NCBI GenBank assembly: GCA_964645915.1
Contig: CAZYDH010000004.1
Span: forward strand, 1 to 64,000
Length of the DNA stretch: 64,000 nucleotides
Direction: 5' to 3'
From: JACNKV01 sp964645915
GTDB lineage: Bacteria; Fidelibacterota; Marinisomatia; Marinisomatales; JACNKV01
Shown: positions 17,897-25,905 of the stretch, piece by piece
How the letters are laid out: each line of letters opens with the position of its first letter
Position numbering within the stretch: the first letter of the stretch is position 1
Program-made: the position numbers and the translations under genes
Notes under the pieces: model-generated
What the model was told of the DNA's origin: nothing
The model's database searches: none
The model's input: the letters and a program-made list of their open reading frames with translations, nothing else

Positions 17897-18823
17897 ATGA
17901 TCATTATAACTGAACACAAAACTTACTCAGAACATCTACTAGGGAAAGAAATCAACTGGATACCTGTCAAGTCAGATATCCCAAATAGTATTCTTTCATT
18001 ATCTAAAAACCTTTTTCCAAAGAATAATATTTTTTTCGGTGAAACCACAATTTTAAATCACTGGGATTTTGGTTTTATTACTGAACATTCTGAACAATCA
18101 CAATATGATCTTTTAATTGAATCTGCTCGAACAGAAAAAGACCTACCTGATAACATATTTTGCTTCGCAGGATCCGGAGATAATTTTCATGGATTTAAAA
18201 ACCGATCATGGGTTGCAAAATCAGGGAACATCCATTTATCAGTATTGTTTGCTCCAAATGCATCAATCAAACGATTTCCTGCCATTTTTCAGGCATTGCC
18301 TGCGGTCTCTGTTGCTCAAGCGATCGATGAAATACCTTCTCTTAAAGGCAAATCCTTTATAAAATGGGTAAATGATATTTTAATTAATGATTCGAAAATC
18401 GGTGGAGTTTTAGCACATTCGCTCACAGCCGGTAATATCGTCAATTATTCCATTTTAGGGATTGGTAGTAACGTTAATACTATTCCCAATATAGTTAGAG
18501 ATAAATTCACTCCAAAAGTTGGAGCGATAAACGAAATTATTTCTCCTGACAGCATACAACATCAATCACTTCTTCTTTCTATTCTGGAAAAATTAATGAA
18601 CAACTATCAGAATTTACTCTCTACTTCATCAGAAGCAATCCTTAACTTTTACAAAAACAGATTAGCGTATAAAGGAAAGATTATCAGAATAATCAATGAT
18701 GAGGGAAACCTAATCGCAGAAGGCAAACTGGTCGGAGTAAACCAAAATCTTGAACTAATTCTTGAAGGACGTCCACAACCTATCCATATGGGAAGGCTGA
18801 TTTTTATGAATACAGATAAGTAG
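17897..18823 (+). CDS. Biotin-protein ligase-like protein with a variant ATP/biotin loop
   Basis: The 308-residue protein shows the catalytic core of the biotin/lipoate ligase fold: GNIHLSVLFAPN (about 110-121), FIKWVNDILINDSKIGGVL (about 154-172, with the KWxND and KIGG motifs) and ILGIGSNVN. A small C-terminal barrel follows (YKGKIIRIINDEGNLIAEG). The first ~90 residues are unlike BirA and contain no helix-turn-helix. The loop that is normally GRGRxGR reads GSGDNFHGFKNRSW. It probably biotinylates a carboxylase, but the altered loop leaves this open. It is monocistronic and divergent from maeB; the 290-base gap between them holds the perfect 10-bp palindrome GTAACGTTAC (17704-17713) and nothing else recognisable. 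Confidence 0.65.
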   Translation: MIIITEHKTYSEHLLGKEINWIPVKSDIPNSILSLSKNLFPKNNIFFGETTILNHWDFGFITEHSEQSQYDLLIESARTEKDLPDNIFCFAGSGDNFHGFKNRSWVAKSGNIHLSVLFAPNASIKRFPAIFQALPAVSVAQAIDEIPSLKGKSFIKWVNDILINDSKIGGVLAHSLTAGNIVNYSILGIGSNVNTIPNIVRDKFTPKVGAINEIISPDSIQHQSLLLSILEKLMNNYQNLLSTSSEAILNFYKNRLAYKGKIIRIINDEGNLIAEGKLVGVNQNLELILEGRPQPIHMGRLIFMNTDK

Positions 18824-18871
18824 ATACTCCATGGAGTTTAATATACATTTAAAAAATAAATCTTTCGTATT

Positions 18872-19987
18872 CTATTCTGGGTGATTAAAGTGGGTCCCTT
18901 CTTTATACAAACGTTCAATTTCTGTTTTTACCCGTTCGGAAGCCTTTCCATCTAATTTGTAGAAATAGTAATCCCGATCCTTTTTTGCTGCTTCAATCAT
19001 CTCTTTGGTTGGATGTAATGCTTTTTGAATTCCTTCTTTAAGTTCATCGGGATGGGATAAATGAACAAATGAATCTTTAAGAAATGTTCGATTATCAATG
19101 GTTAAAAGAGGTTCTCCATCGCTATGTTTTAATAATTCATGATTCAAATCAAATATTACACCAATTTTTCCGGTTGCTAAAAATTCTGTCACAGCACCTG
19201 AGGCTTCAGAAACTAAAGTATCTGCCGCTGTCATTAATGGAAGAATACTATATTGATCAGGAGGAATAATCACTGCATGAGAATATTTTAAAATACGTCG
19301 TTCAAAGATTCTATGTTGACTGTGCCTGGCAAATTTCCCTCGCCAGGCGTAATGGTGTAGTTTTATAATGAGGTTGTAATTTTTGGTTGCTTCAAAGATA
19401 GCATCTTTCAGTTCATATGCACAAGTAGGCTTATAAGTTGGAGCAAATAATATGGTTTTTTTCTTTGGGTCTAATCCGAGGGATGATATTATCTTTTCTC
19501 GATCATTGTCCTTATTTTTGAAATAAGTATCCAGTTTGGGGTATCCAACTTTATATACTTCAGATTGAAACAAACTTCCCGATTTATGCAATTGTTGCAC
19601 TGAAAAATCCCCTTCAGCAAAAATCATATATCGACCGGTCTTGTGTTTCTTTAATTCTCTAAATGTAACTGTTTTTGTAAAGGTGATTCCATGATAAACA
19701 AGACAAAGCAATGTTTGTCCATAATCAGATTCCCTGACAACATCCGGAACAATTACAATATTAAATTTTTCTTTTTCATCAGAAATACGATATCCCTGTG
19801 ATTCAAATTCTTTTAAATATTTATAAGATAATTTTTTCGTAAATATACCAAAGACTCTTTTATTTTCATCGGTCAACGATAGGGCAACGTCATAACGAGG
19901 GTCCTTCTTGAACACTTCGATTAACGAATCATAAGCCGTTTTGTGATATAAATAAAACATTTTGAATAAAATTTTTATTTTACTCAA
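18872..19987 (-). CDS. CDP-glycerol glycerophosphotransferase-like protein (second of two)
   Basis: The 371-residue protein has the TagB/TagF-type glycerophosphotransferase fold. It shows a YHGITFTKTVTFRELKK loop with the conserved histidine-glycine, ILFAPTYKPT at the start of the second Rossmann-like domain, LIIKLHHYAW and the acidic-serine motif ADTLVSEASGAVTEFLA. Family enzymes transfer glycerol phosphate or a related unit from a CDP-alcohol to a polymer. Here the likely donor, given the neighbours, is a CMP-activated phosphonate, which is inference. It is the last gene of a tight operon. Its start overlaps no gene but follows the upstream stop by 3 bases and must be TTG, unless translation begins at an internal ATG at 19960. 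Confidence 0.8.
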   Translation of the reverse strand: MSKIKILFKMFYLYHKTAYDSLIEVFKKDPRYDVALSLTDENKRVFGIFTKKLSYKYLKEFESQGYRISDEKEKFNIVIVPDVVRESDYGQTLLCLVYHGITFTKTVTFRELKKHKTGRYMIFAEGDFSVQQLHKSGSLFQSEVYKVGYPKLDTYFKNKDNDREKIISSLGLDPKKKTILFAPTYKPTCAYELKDAIFEATKNYNLIIKLHHYAWRGKFARHSQHRIFERRILKYSHAVIIPPDQYSILPLMTAADTLVSEASGAVTEFLATGKIGVIFDLNHELLKHSDGEPLLTIDNRTFLKDSFVHLSHPDELKEGIQKALHPTKEMIEAAKKDRDYYFYKLDGKASERVKTEIERLYKEGTHFNHPE

Positions 19988-19990
19988 CGA

Positions 19991-21058
19991 TTACCGCTCC
20001 CATTTTTTTATCATCTGTCTAATTTGCCATTTTCTAATAAAGTTCTTTGGTTTGGTTTTTAAAGTTTTATGGATTCCAGAACCTAAGATATTATTTATTT
20101 CTTCAATGACTCTTGATGCTGATAGACCATCGGTATAAGGATGAATTTCATCTAAATATTGCAAACGATTATTCATGAATTCATCAGGATTTATTAGAGA
20201 TCGTTCAATAGCGCCGTGCAAGTCATCCTTAGAATTGATATTTATTCCTTTATCTTTTCTTGCAATCGCTTTATAAGTAATAATGGGTTTATTCAAAACA
20301 AGATATTCATAAGCAACCGAAGAGGTATCGGTTATAAGAACATCTGCAATTTGCAAATATGGAAGAATATTTACATCGTTAATAATGGTTACATTTTGAT
20401 TGCTTAATTCACAGTATTGCTGTTGTATTTTTTCATCCAATAGAGTGTGGAATTTCAATAAAATCTGATATGGAGCTTCTTTCAGTTTTGAAAAAGCAGG
20501 CAATAAATCCGGCGCGGATGTATATTTTGGTGGAAAGGTTGGAGCATATAATATGATGGGTTTTTTGGTGGAAAGATTGAGTTTTTCCATCATTTGTTGA
20601 TTGATATTTTCCTTGTTAGAGAACTGTGAAAACAAAGGGTCTAATTTAGCCCAACCGGTTTCACGAACAAAAAAGTGTCCATGTTGTTTTGCCAGACGAT
20701 TGAAACCGTCTGTAGTATTTGGTCCAAATGTACAATATAAATCAAAGAATCCTGTAATACGATAAAACCCTTTAGGTTCATCATCTAACCCGTGAAAAAT
20801 CTGTACCTTGAGTCCAGGCCAAAAATCGGGAACTATATTACCGGGTACAATCACTGCATCCGGATTAAAATTGATTACATCGGAAGATGTAAGCAATTTC
20901 TTACCTGGGACAGGGTAATCTTTTGCTGTACTACCAGTAAACCAGCAAACTTTACCACAATGATTTTTGTTAATAAATTTCTGAATAGGCTCTAATATCG
21001 AAAATGAATATGGTTTTGTTACAAAAAATAGATATTTATATAATGGAGAATTCATCAT
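19991..21058 (-). CDS. CDP-glycerol glycerophosphotransferase-like protein (first of two)
   Basis: The 355-residue protein has the same family signature as its downstream neighbour: KVQIFHGLDDEPKGF with the HG pair, PIILYAPTFPPKYTSAPDLL, ILLKFHTLLDEKIQ and ADVLITDTSSVAYEYLVLNKPIITY. The two copies are clearly diverged, so they probably do successive or different transfers, as the priming and polymerising enzymes do in teichoic-acid synthesis. There is no membrane segment; family members are peripheral on the inner face. The gene is 3 bases after the alcohol dehydrogenase stop. The C-terminus is strongly basic (KPKNFIRKWQIRQMIKKWER), which could aid membrane association. Confidence 0.82.
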   Translation of the reverse strand: MMNSPLYKYLFFVTKPYSFSILEPIQKFINKNHCGKVCWFTGSTAKDYPVPGKKLLTSSDVINFNPDAVIVPGNIVPDFWPGLKVQIFHGLDDEPKGFYRITGFFDLYCTFGPNTTDGFNRLAKQHGHFFVRETGWAKLDPLFSQFSNKENINQQMMEKLNLSTKKPIILYAPTFPPKYTSAPDLLPAFSKLKEAPYQILLKFHTLLDEKIQQQYCELSNQNVTIINDVNILPYLQIADVLITDTSSVAYEYLVLNKPIITYKAIARKDKGININSKDDLHGAIERSLINPDEFMNNRLQYLDEIHPYTDGLSASRVIEEINNILGSGIHKTLKTKPKNFIRKWQIRQMIKKWER

Positions 21059-21061
21059 TCA

Positions 21062-22156
21062 CTAATATATTTCTTCCAATAGTTTATGCACCTGATATTT
21101 TGTAAGATTAACGATGTTATTATCCATTCTTCCTTTAGTAAACGACTGATCAGTCAAGTCTTGTACATCTGATTTTTTTACTCCCCATTCTTGCAAGGAA
21201 ACTTTTAATGTGCTTCCGGGGATTTGTTTTAAACATTGTTCAAAATTAGAGAAACTATCAATACCTGTTTTTCTCATAATAATTGTTAATTCCTGTTCAA
21301 TTGCATGTCTGTTTATTTGCAATAATGGAATCAAAGGAAGTGAACAAGCAACACCATGCGGAATTCCAAAACGAATTGTTAGTGGATAACTGATAGAATG
21401 AGCCGCTGCAGTTTTCGTATTTGAAAATGCTAATCCTGCTAAATTAGAAGCTCGTAGTAATATATTTCTTAATTCAATATCTTGAGGGGTTTCTTTAAAC
21501 TTAGTAATCGTTATTAAAATCAAACAAATGGCTTCAATTGCATACTCTGTTGATTTTTTATTAGCATTTTTATTCCAAATAGCTTCAAAACTATGACTTA
21601 ACGCATCCAAAGTTGTCGATAAAGAAATATGCAGGGGTAAGCTCAGTGTTAGTGTCCCATCCAAGATTGCTATATCAGGATAAAGATCGGGATGAGAAAT
21701 TGAGTATTTTTTCTTTTCATTCATATCCCATACTGTTGCCCACATCGTCACTTCGCTTCCTGTTCCGTGCGTAGTGGGGATGAAAACTCCCGGAACCCGA
21801 TTAGCATACGGTGAGGTGATCGCCAATAATTTATTTAAATCTGTGATGTTTGTACCCATGGAGGCCATTACGACCTTTGCTGTATCCATAACCGAACCAC
21901 CTCCAATTGCAACTACTCCATCAAAATTATTGGTTTTGCTAAACAGTACCGCTTTAAGGCAACTATCAAAGGTTGGATTCGATCCTATGTCACTAAAAAT
22001 GATATTTTTATCAAATTCTGTATTCAATTTTTGTAGATGTCTAATCTCAGGGGATGTAATAATCAAAGGGTTTTTCATGTTGAGTTCGCTTAGCTTCTCA
22101 AACAACGTGTTGACCCACTGATTGGTTTCTACGACATTTGTTGGATTAAAATACAC
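21062..22156 (-). CDS. Iron-containing alcohol dehydrogenase, probable phosphonoacetaldehyde reductase
   Basis: The 364-residue protein is a group III metal-dependent alcohol dehydrogenase. It has the NAD(P) motif VVAIGGGSVMDTAKVV, the segment IPTTHGTGSEVT, and metal ligands in TLDALSHSFEA and AAAHSISYPLTIRFGIPHGVACS. Directly beside phosphonopyruvate decarboxylase and PEP mutase, members of this family reduce phosphonoacetaldehyde to 2-hydroxyethylphosphonate (as PhpC does in phosphinothricin biosynthesis). No 2-aminoethylphosphonate transaminase is seen, which supports the hydroxy branch. The apparent start is GTG with no clear Shine-Dalgarno. It is 20 bases after the decarboxylase gene. 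Substrate is inferred from context. Confidence 0.85.
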   Translation of the reverse strand: MYFNPTNVVETNQWVNTLFEKLSELNMKNPLIITSPEIRHLQKLNTEFDKNIIFSDIGSNPTFDSCLKAVLFSKTNNFDGVVAIGGGSVMDTAKVVMASMGTNITDLNKLLAITSPYANRVPGVFIPTTHGTGSEVTMWATVWDMNEKKKYSISHPDLYPDIAILDGTLTLSLPLHISLSTTLDALSHSFEAIWNKNANKKSTEYAIEAICLILITITKFKETPQDIELRNILLRASNLAGLAFSNTKTAAAHSISYPLTIRFGIPHGVACSLPLIPLLQINRHAIEQELTIIMRKTGIDSFSNFEQCLKQIPGSTLKVSLQEWGVKKSDVQDLTDQSFTKGRMDNNIVNLTKYQVHKLLEEIY

Positions 22157-22176
22157 GAATTATCTGACAGTTTTTT

Positions 22177-23316
22177 TTATTTATTTTGAATGTATTTAAT
22201 AAAGGCTTTTTTATTCTCGACAGGTTTAATAGTAGGACGTCCTAAATCCTCTCTCGATCCGGGTTTTACAATTACTTCTAAAAAATTAGGTCCATGTTCA
22301 TTGTTTTTCAAAAACTCTATCCCTTTGGTTTTAAGGTCTTTCTCACTATTTATTGATAAGACATTTTTATATCCATTAGCTAAAACAAGACCTGAAATGT
22401 CAATATGATCAGCTGATGTTGCCTGACCCCCAACGGATTCATGAACTTGATTGTTAATCAAAATATGAAAAAAGTTTCTCGGATGTAATTTTCCTACGGT
22501 TGATAGGCTTCCCATATGCATGATAAGGGCTCCGTCTCCATCAATACAAATGACTTTTCTATCTGAATTGGATATGGCAATTCCCAAAGCAATCGATGAG
22601 CAATGTCCCATGGAACCTACTGTAAGAAAATCCTTGCAATGAGGTTCGCCATTTTTGTGTCTAATCTCAAAAATCTCACGAGAAGTTTTTCCGGTAGTTG
22701 AAACAATAATTGCATCGTCAGAAAATGAACCTAATAAGATGTTCAATGCATTTTCTCGTGTCATCATTTTTGGATTGTCTGATGAAGGGTTTACTCGATA
22801 TGGCTCGAATGTTCCTTTTTTAATCACGAATACAAAGGGTCGGTTTTCAAATGTTGCTTTTTCAATTCCCTTCGCGATTTTTGCATCAACATCCTGTTCA
22901 TCTTTAGATATAATTGAATAAGGCAAATCCAAAGATTTTAATAAATCAAGCTGGACTTCTCCTTGTTTAACATGTTGAGGTTCATCTTTTACGCCTGGTT
23001 CTCCTCGCCAACCTACGATAAGGAGCATCGGGATCGAATACACATCAGGGTCACATAACGATAAAAGTGGATTTACAGCATTTCCTAATCCTGAATTTTG
23101 CATATAAACGAGTGGGATTTTGTTTGTTCCAAGATAATATCCTGAGGCCAAAGCAATGGCATTACCTTCATTTGCAGCGGTAATATGATGTTCGTTGTCC
23201 ACATTATCATCAATGCAAAGACAAAAATGCTTTAATAACGAATCCGGGACACCGGTGAAGAAATCAATCCCTTTTTCTGTCAGACTTTTGTAAAACTGTA
23301 AAGGATCAATGCTCAT
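22177..23316 (-). CDS. aepY: Phosphonopyruvate decarboxylase
   Basis: This thiamine-diphosphate enzyme turns phosphonopyruvate irreversibly into phosphonoacetaldehyde, which pulls the unfavourable PEP mutase equilibrium forward. The 379-residue protein has FTGVPDSLLKHFC at the N-terminus, the catalytic glutamate in AANEGNAIALASGYYL, MGHCSSIALGIAIS, and the ThDP site CIDGDGALIMHMGSL ending in INNQVHESVGGQ. It overlaps the PEP mutase stop by one base (TAATG), so the two are translationally coupled. Confidence 0.94.
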   Translation of the reverse strand: MSIDPLQFYKSLTEKGIDFFTGVPDSLLKHFCLCIDDNVDNEHHITAANEGNAIALASGYYLGTNKIPLVYMQNSGLGNAVNPLLSLCDPDVYSIPMLLIVGWRGEPGVKDEPQHVKQGEVQLDLLKSLDLPYSIISKDEQDVDAKIAKGIEKATFENRPFVFVIKKGTFEPYRVNPSSDNPKMMTRENALNILLGSFSDDAIIVSTTGKTSREIFEIRHKNGEPHCKDFLTVGSMGHCSSIALGIAISNSDRKVICIDGDGALIMHMGSLSTVGKLHPRNFFHILINNQVHESVGGQATSADHIDISGLVLANGYKNVLSINSEKDLKTKGIEFLKNNEHGPNFLEVIVKPGSREDLGRPTIKPVENKKAFIKYIQNK

Positions 23317-24617
23317 TAGTATTCCTCTGGAATTAATGTTAATATTTCCTTAATCGGCATACAATATTCCTTGGAAGCTTCTAAACAACGATCATGCTTG
23401 AGAATAGTCTCTGCAGTTTTAACCATAGACGGATATGCACTACGGACAAGATGGTTACCATAAATTACAATATTAACCCCCAAATCTTTGAGGTCGGTTT
23501 CTGTCATATGAGCAAATGTTGAAGGAACAACTACCAGAGGAACTTGTTTTTCAAATGATTGAAATTCTCGGCAAAATTCTTTAATCTCATTACCATCCTT
23601 TTCTTTACTATGGATCATGATACCATCTGCTCCAGCATCAATATATGCTTTAGCTCTTGTTAAAGCATCTTCCATTCCATTCTTAAGTATTAAACTTTCA
23701 ATCCGAGCAATGATCATAAAATCATTTGTTACTAATGCTTTTTTACCGGTTTTAATTTTTTCCGAAAAATGCTCAATTGTGTCTTGTTCTTGAACGACAT
23801 CGGTTCCAAATAATGAGTTTCGTTTTATACCAACTTTATCTTCAATTATGACAGCTGAAACACCCAAACGCTCTAAGGTTCGAACCCTAAACCGGAAATG
23901 CTCTATTTTTCCTCCGGTATCGCCATCCACTATAATGGGTTTAGTTGTAACTTCCAGTATTTCTTCTATTGTCTGGAATCTTGAAGAAAAATCTACAATT
24001 TCTGTATCTGGCTTACCTTTTGAAGTAGAAACAGTTAAACTACTTAACCATATTCCGTCAAATTCTTTCCTTACCCCACTATTTTCGATTTTTGCTTTTT
24101 CTACTATAAGACCCGTTAGGCCATTATGCGCCTCAAGAATTCTTAATGTAGATTTCGCATTCAACAGTCTTTTTAACGATTTCAACCGAACATTTGGTGT
24201 GATACCCTTTTCTTTTAAGGTGTTAATTAATTGAGTAGACGATATCCCATCTGTATATTTAATTTCGACAAGTCTTCCACCCCATTCATTCAGTGCATCA
24301 ATGACCCTTTGCCGAGTCTCTCGCTGGACACCTGTTTTCCAATCGTCCCCATGAACTACATAATCGGGTTTTATTTTTCTGAGATTGGGAACATAATCGA
24401 GGGACTCTTGTGAAATTACTTCATGAACTCCTTTTATATTTTCAACAATGAGCTTCCTTTGTTTAAAAGGGATAAGAGGAAGTCGTTTATAACTTGCAAT
24501 GGCTGCATCCGTCAACAACCCTATAATCACGTCACCTAATTTTTTTGCTTCATTTATTATATTTAGATGCCCATGATGGATTAAATCTGCTGACATCCCT
24601 ACATAAACCTTCTTCAT
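23316..24617 (-). CDS. Cytidylyltransferase-phosphoenolpyruvate mutase fusion
   Basis: One 433-residue chain holds two enzymes. Residues 1-140 form a TagD/CCT-type cytidylyltransferase with HHGH at 14-17 and the terminal GISST motif (124-128). Residues 145-433 form PEP mutase with DGDTGG (231-236) and the signature EDKVGIKRNS (259-268), which separates mutases from isocitrate lyase relatives. PEP mutase makes the C-P bond of phosphonopyruvate. In Fom1 of fosfomycin biosynthesis the same domain order is known, and its N-terminal domain makes CMP-2-hydroxyethylphosphonate. By analogy this protein catalyses the first step and the nucleotide activation of the pathway product. It is coupled to the decarboxylase by a 1-base overlap. 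The product identity is inferred. Confidence 0.93.
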   Translation of the reverse strand: MKKVYVGMSADLIHHGHLNIINEAKKLGDVIIGLLTDAAIASYKRLPLIPFKQRKLIVENIKGVHEVISQESLDYVPNLRKIKPDYVVHGDDWKTGVQRETRQRVIDALNEWGGRLVEIKYTDGISSTQLINTLKEKGITPNVRLKSLKRLLNAKSTLRILEAHNGLTGLIVEKAKIENSGVRKEFDGIWLSSLTVSTSKGKPDTEIVDFSSRFQTIEEILEVTTKPIIVDGDTGGKIEHFRFRVRTLERLGVSAVIIEDKVGIKRNSLFGTDVVQEQDTIEHFSEKIKTGKKALVTNDFMIIARIESLILKNGMEDALTRAKAYIDAGADGIMIHSKEKDGNEIKEFCREFQSFEKQVPLVVVPSTFAHMTETDLKDLGVNIVIYGNHLVRSAYPSMVKTAETILKHDRCLEASKEYCMPIKEILTLIPEEY

Positions 24618-24691
24618 TTTTTTCTCCGTTTCATTTCACATAATAGTATACATGAAATATATTATGACTTATTATATAAACAATTTAAGGA

Positions 24692-25882
24692 TTAAAATCC
24701 TTTTTCAGCTATAGAACAATCATGTAATCCTGCATCATAGTCTTTTTTAGGAGTTCTCCAATCCCCATAGCGAAGGGTCAAGTATTCATCTACATGAGAT
24801 GGTGTATGGATTTCTCTTCCTTCCCAAATGATTGTTTCCAAATTGGAATGGAATTTTTCATCAACCTGTTTTAAAGCATTAGTATCAATCCATCGATGAA
24901 ATTTGCCCACATGATAGAGACAGAATAAATCTATATGAAAATTGATTTGTTTTAGTTTTTCCCATGGTGTTTTTATTTTCACAACTCTGGTATCACCGGG
25001 TATCCATGGACTATTTATAGGTTTCTTCTTCACAAGATATTTTGGGAAGAATTTTCCCCAAAGATTTAATACTTTTTGTGCATATTCTTCTGGGATTCCA
25101 AGATCCGCATCATAATCCCATGGGATTAAGTCACCATCTCTAACAATCCCCAAAAGAGTTCCGGCTTCCAACCAATGTGGTATATTATTTTCCTTTAGAA
25201 TGTCGATTGTATAAAGGAGCATATTTTTCATCCGTTGATGATATTTTTTTTCATGCAACTTAATCTTAATAGTCGGTGTAGCTTTGATAACTTTTTTTGG
25301 AGGAATTTCCTTGATAATTGGATCATTTACAATGGTTATATCTTCAATTTGTTCAATCCAACCCGGAGAAAATTCAAGCCAATTCCCATATCTTTGAGTG
25401 AGATAATCTTCAGGATTTGATGGAGTTGGATATTGGTTTAAGTTTACACTAATAGAATCTAATTCATTAAAATAATGTTCATTAATCCATTTGCAATTTC
25501 TGTTTTTAACCCACCGATATTTGTCTTGATTTTTAAACTTAGGTGTGATAAACAACTTTTCCGCATCGCTTCTTCGTTTCCAGCTATTAAAAATTTCAAC
25601 TCGACTGACATTTCCTGGGATCCATTGTCTTCCTGAATTATCTGGATAACAATAAAATTTGTACAAGGGACCAAGTTCATTTTTTATAGATAGTAACTTT
25701 TCTAAAGAGTCTCCGGAAATAGATATATAAATATTTTTTCTAGTGGGTAATTGTCTGTTATTTTTTTGTACCATTATTTCTAATAGTGTAAAATGATCTA
25801 ACCAATAAGGAATCGCATATTTTTCGAGGATACGTGTTGTATCCCGAAATATTTTATTTTGTATTTTTGTCTTTATTTCCAT
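24692..25882 (-). CDS. Tandem LicD-like phosphotransferase
   Basis: The C-terminal half is a classical LicD domain: HWLEAGTLLGIVRDGDLIPW followed by DYDADLG (D257, D259, D261), then a WIPGDTRVVKI strand and the terminal YLTLRYGDWRTPKKDYD. LicD enzymes transfer phosphocholine or similar head groups from a CDP/CMP donor to surface glycans. The N-terminal half (about 20-175) repeats the plan, with YWLDHFTLLEI, WIPGNVSRVEI and YLTQRYGNWLEF, but lacks the acidic triad (NIYISIS instead). So one active and one decayed copy are fused. I place the start at the ATG at 25882, one codon after a possible TTG. It lies between the exporter and the PEP mutase fusion. Confidence 0.82.
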   Translation of the reverse strand: MEIKTKIQNKIFRDTTRILEKYAIPYWLDHFTLLEIMVQKNNRQLPTRKNIYISISGDSLEKLLSIKNELGPLYKFYCYPDNSGRQWIPGNVSRVEIFNSWKRRSDAEKLFITPKFKNQDKYRWVKNRNCKWINEHYFNELDSISVNLNQYPTPSNPEDYLTQRYGNWLEFSPGWIEQIEDITIVNDPIIKEIPPKKVIKATPTIKIKLHEKKYHQRMKNMLLYTIDILKENNIPHWLEAGTLLGIVRDGDLIPWDYDADLGIPEEYAQKVLNLWGKFFPKYLVKKKPINSPWIPGDTRVVKIKTPWEKLKQINFHIDLFCLYHVGKFHRWIDTNALKQVDEKFHSNLETIIWEGREIHTPSHVDEYLTLRYGDWRTPKKDYDAGLHDCSIAEKGF

Positions 25883-25905
25883 CAAATCAACTTACTATTC
25901 TGAGA

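Noticed and set aside
18826..18837. Palindrome ACTCCATGGAGT after the biotin-ligase-like gene as terminator
   Set aside because: It has no loop and no adjacent T-run, so termination is not supported.
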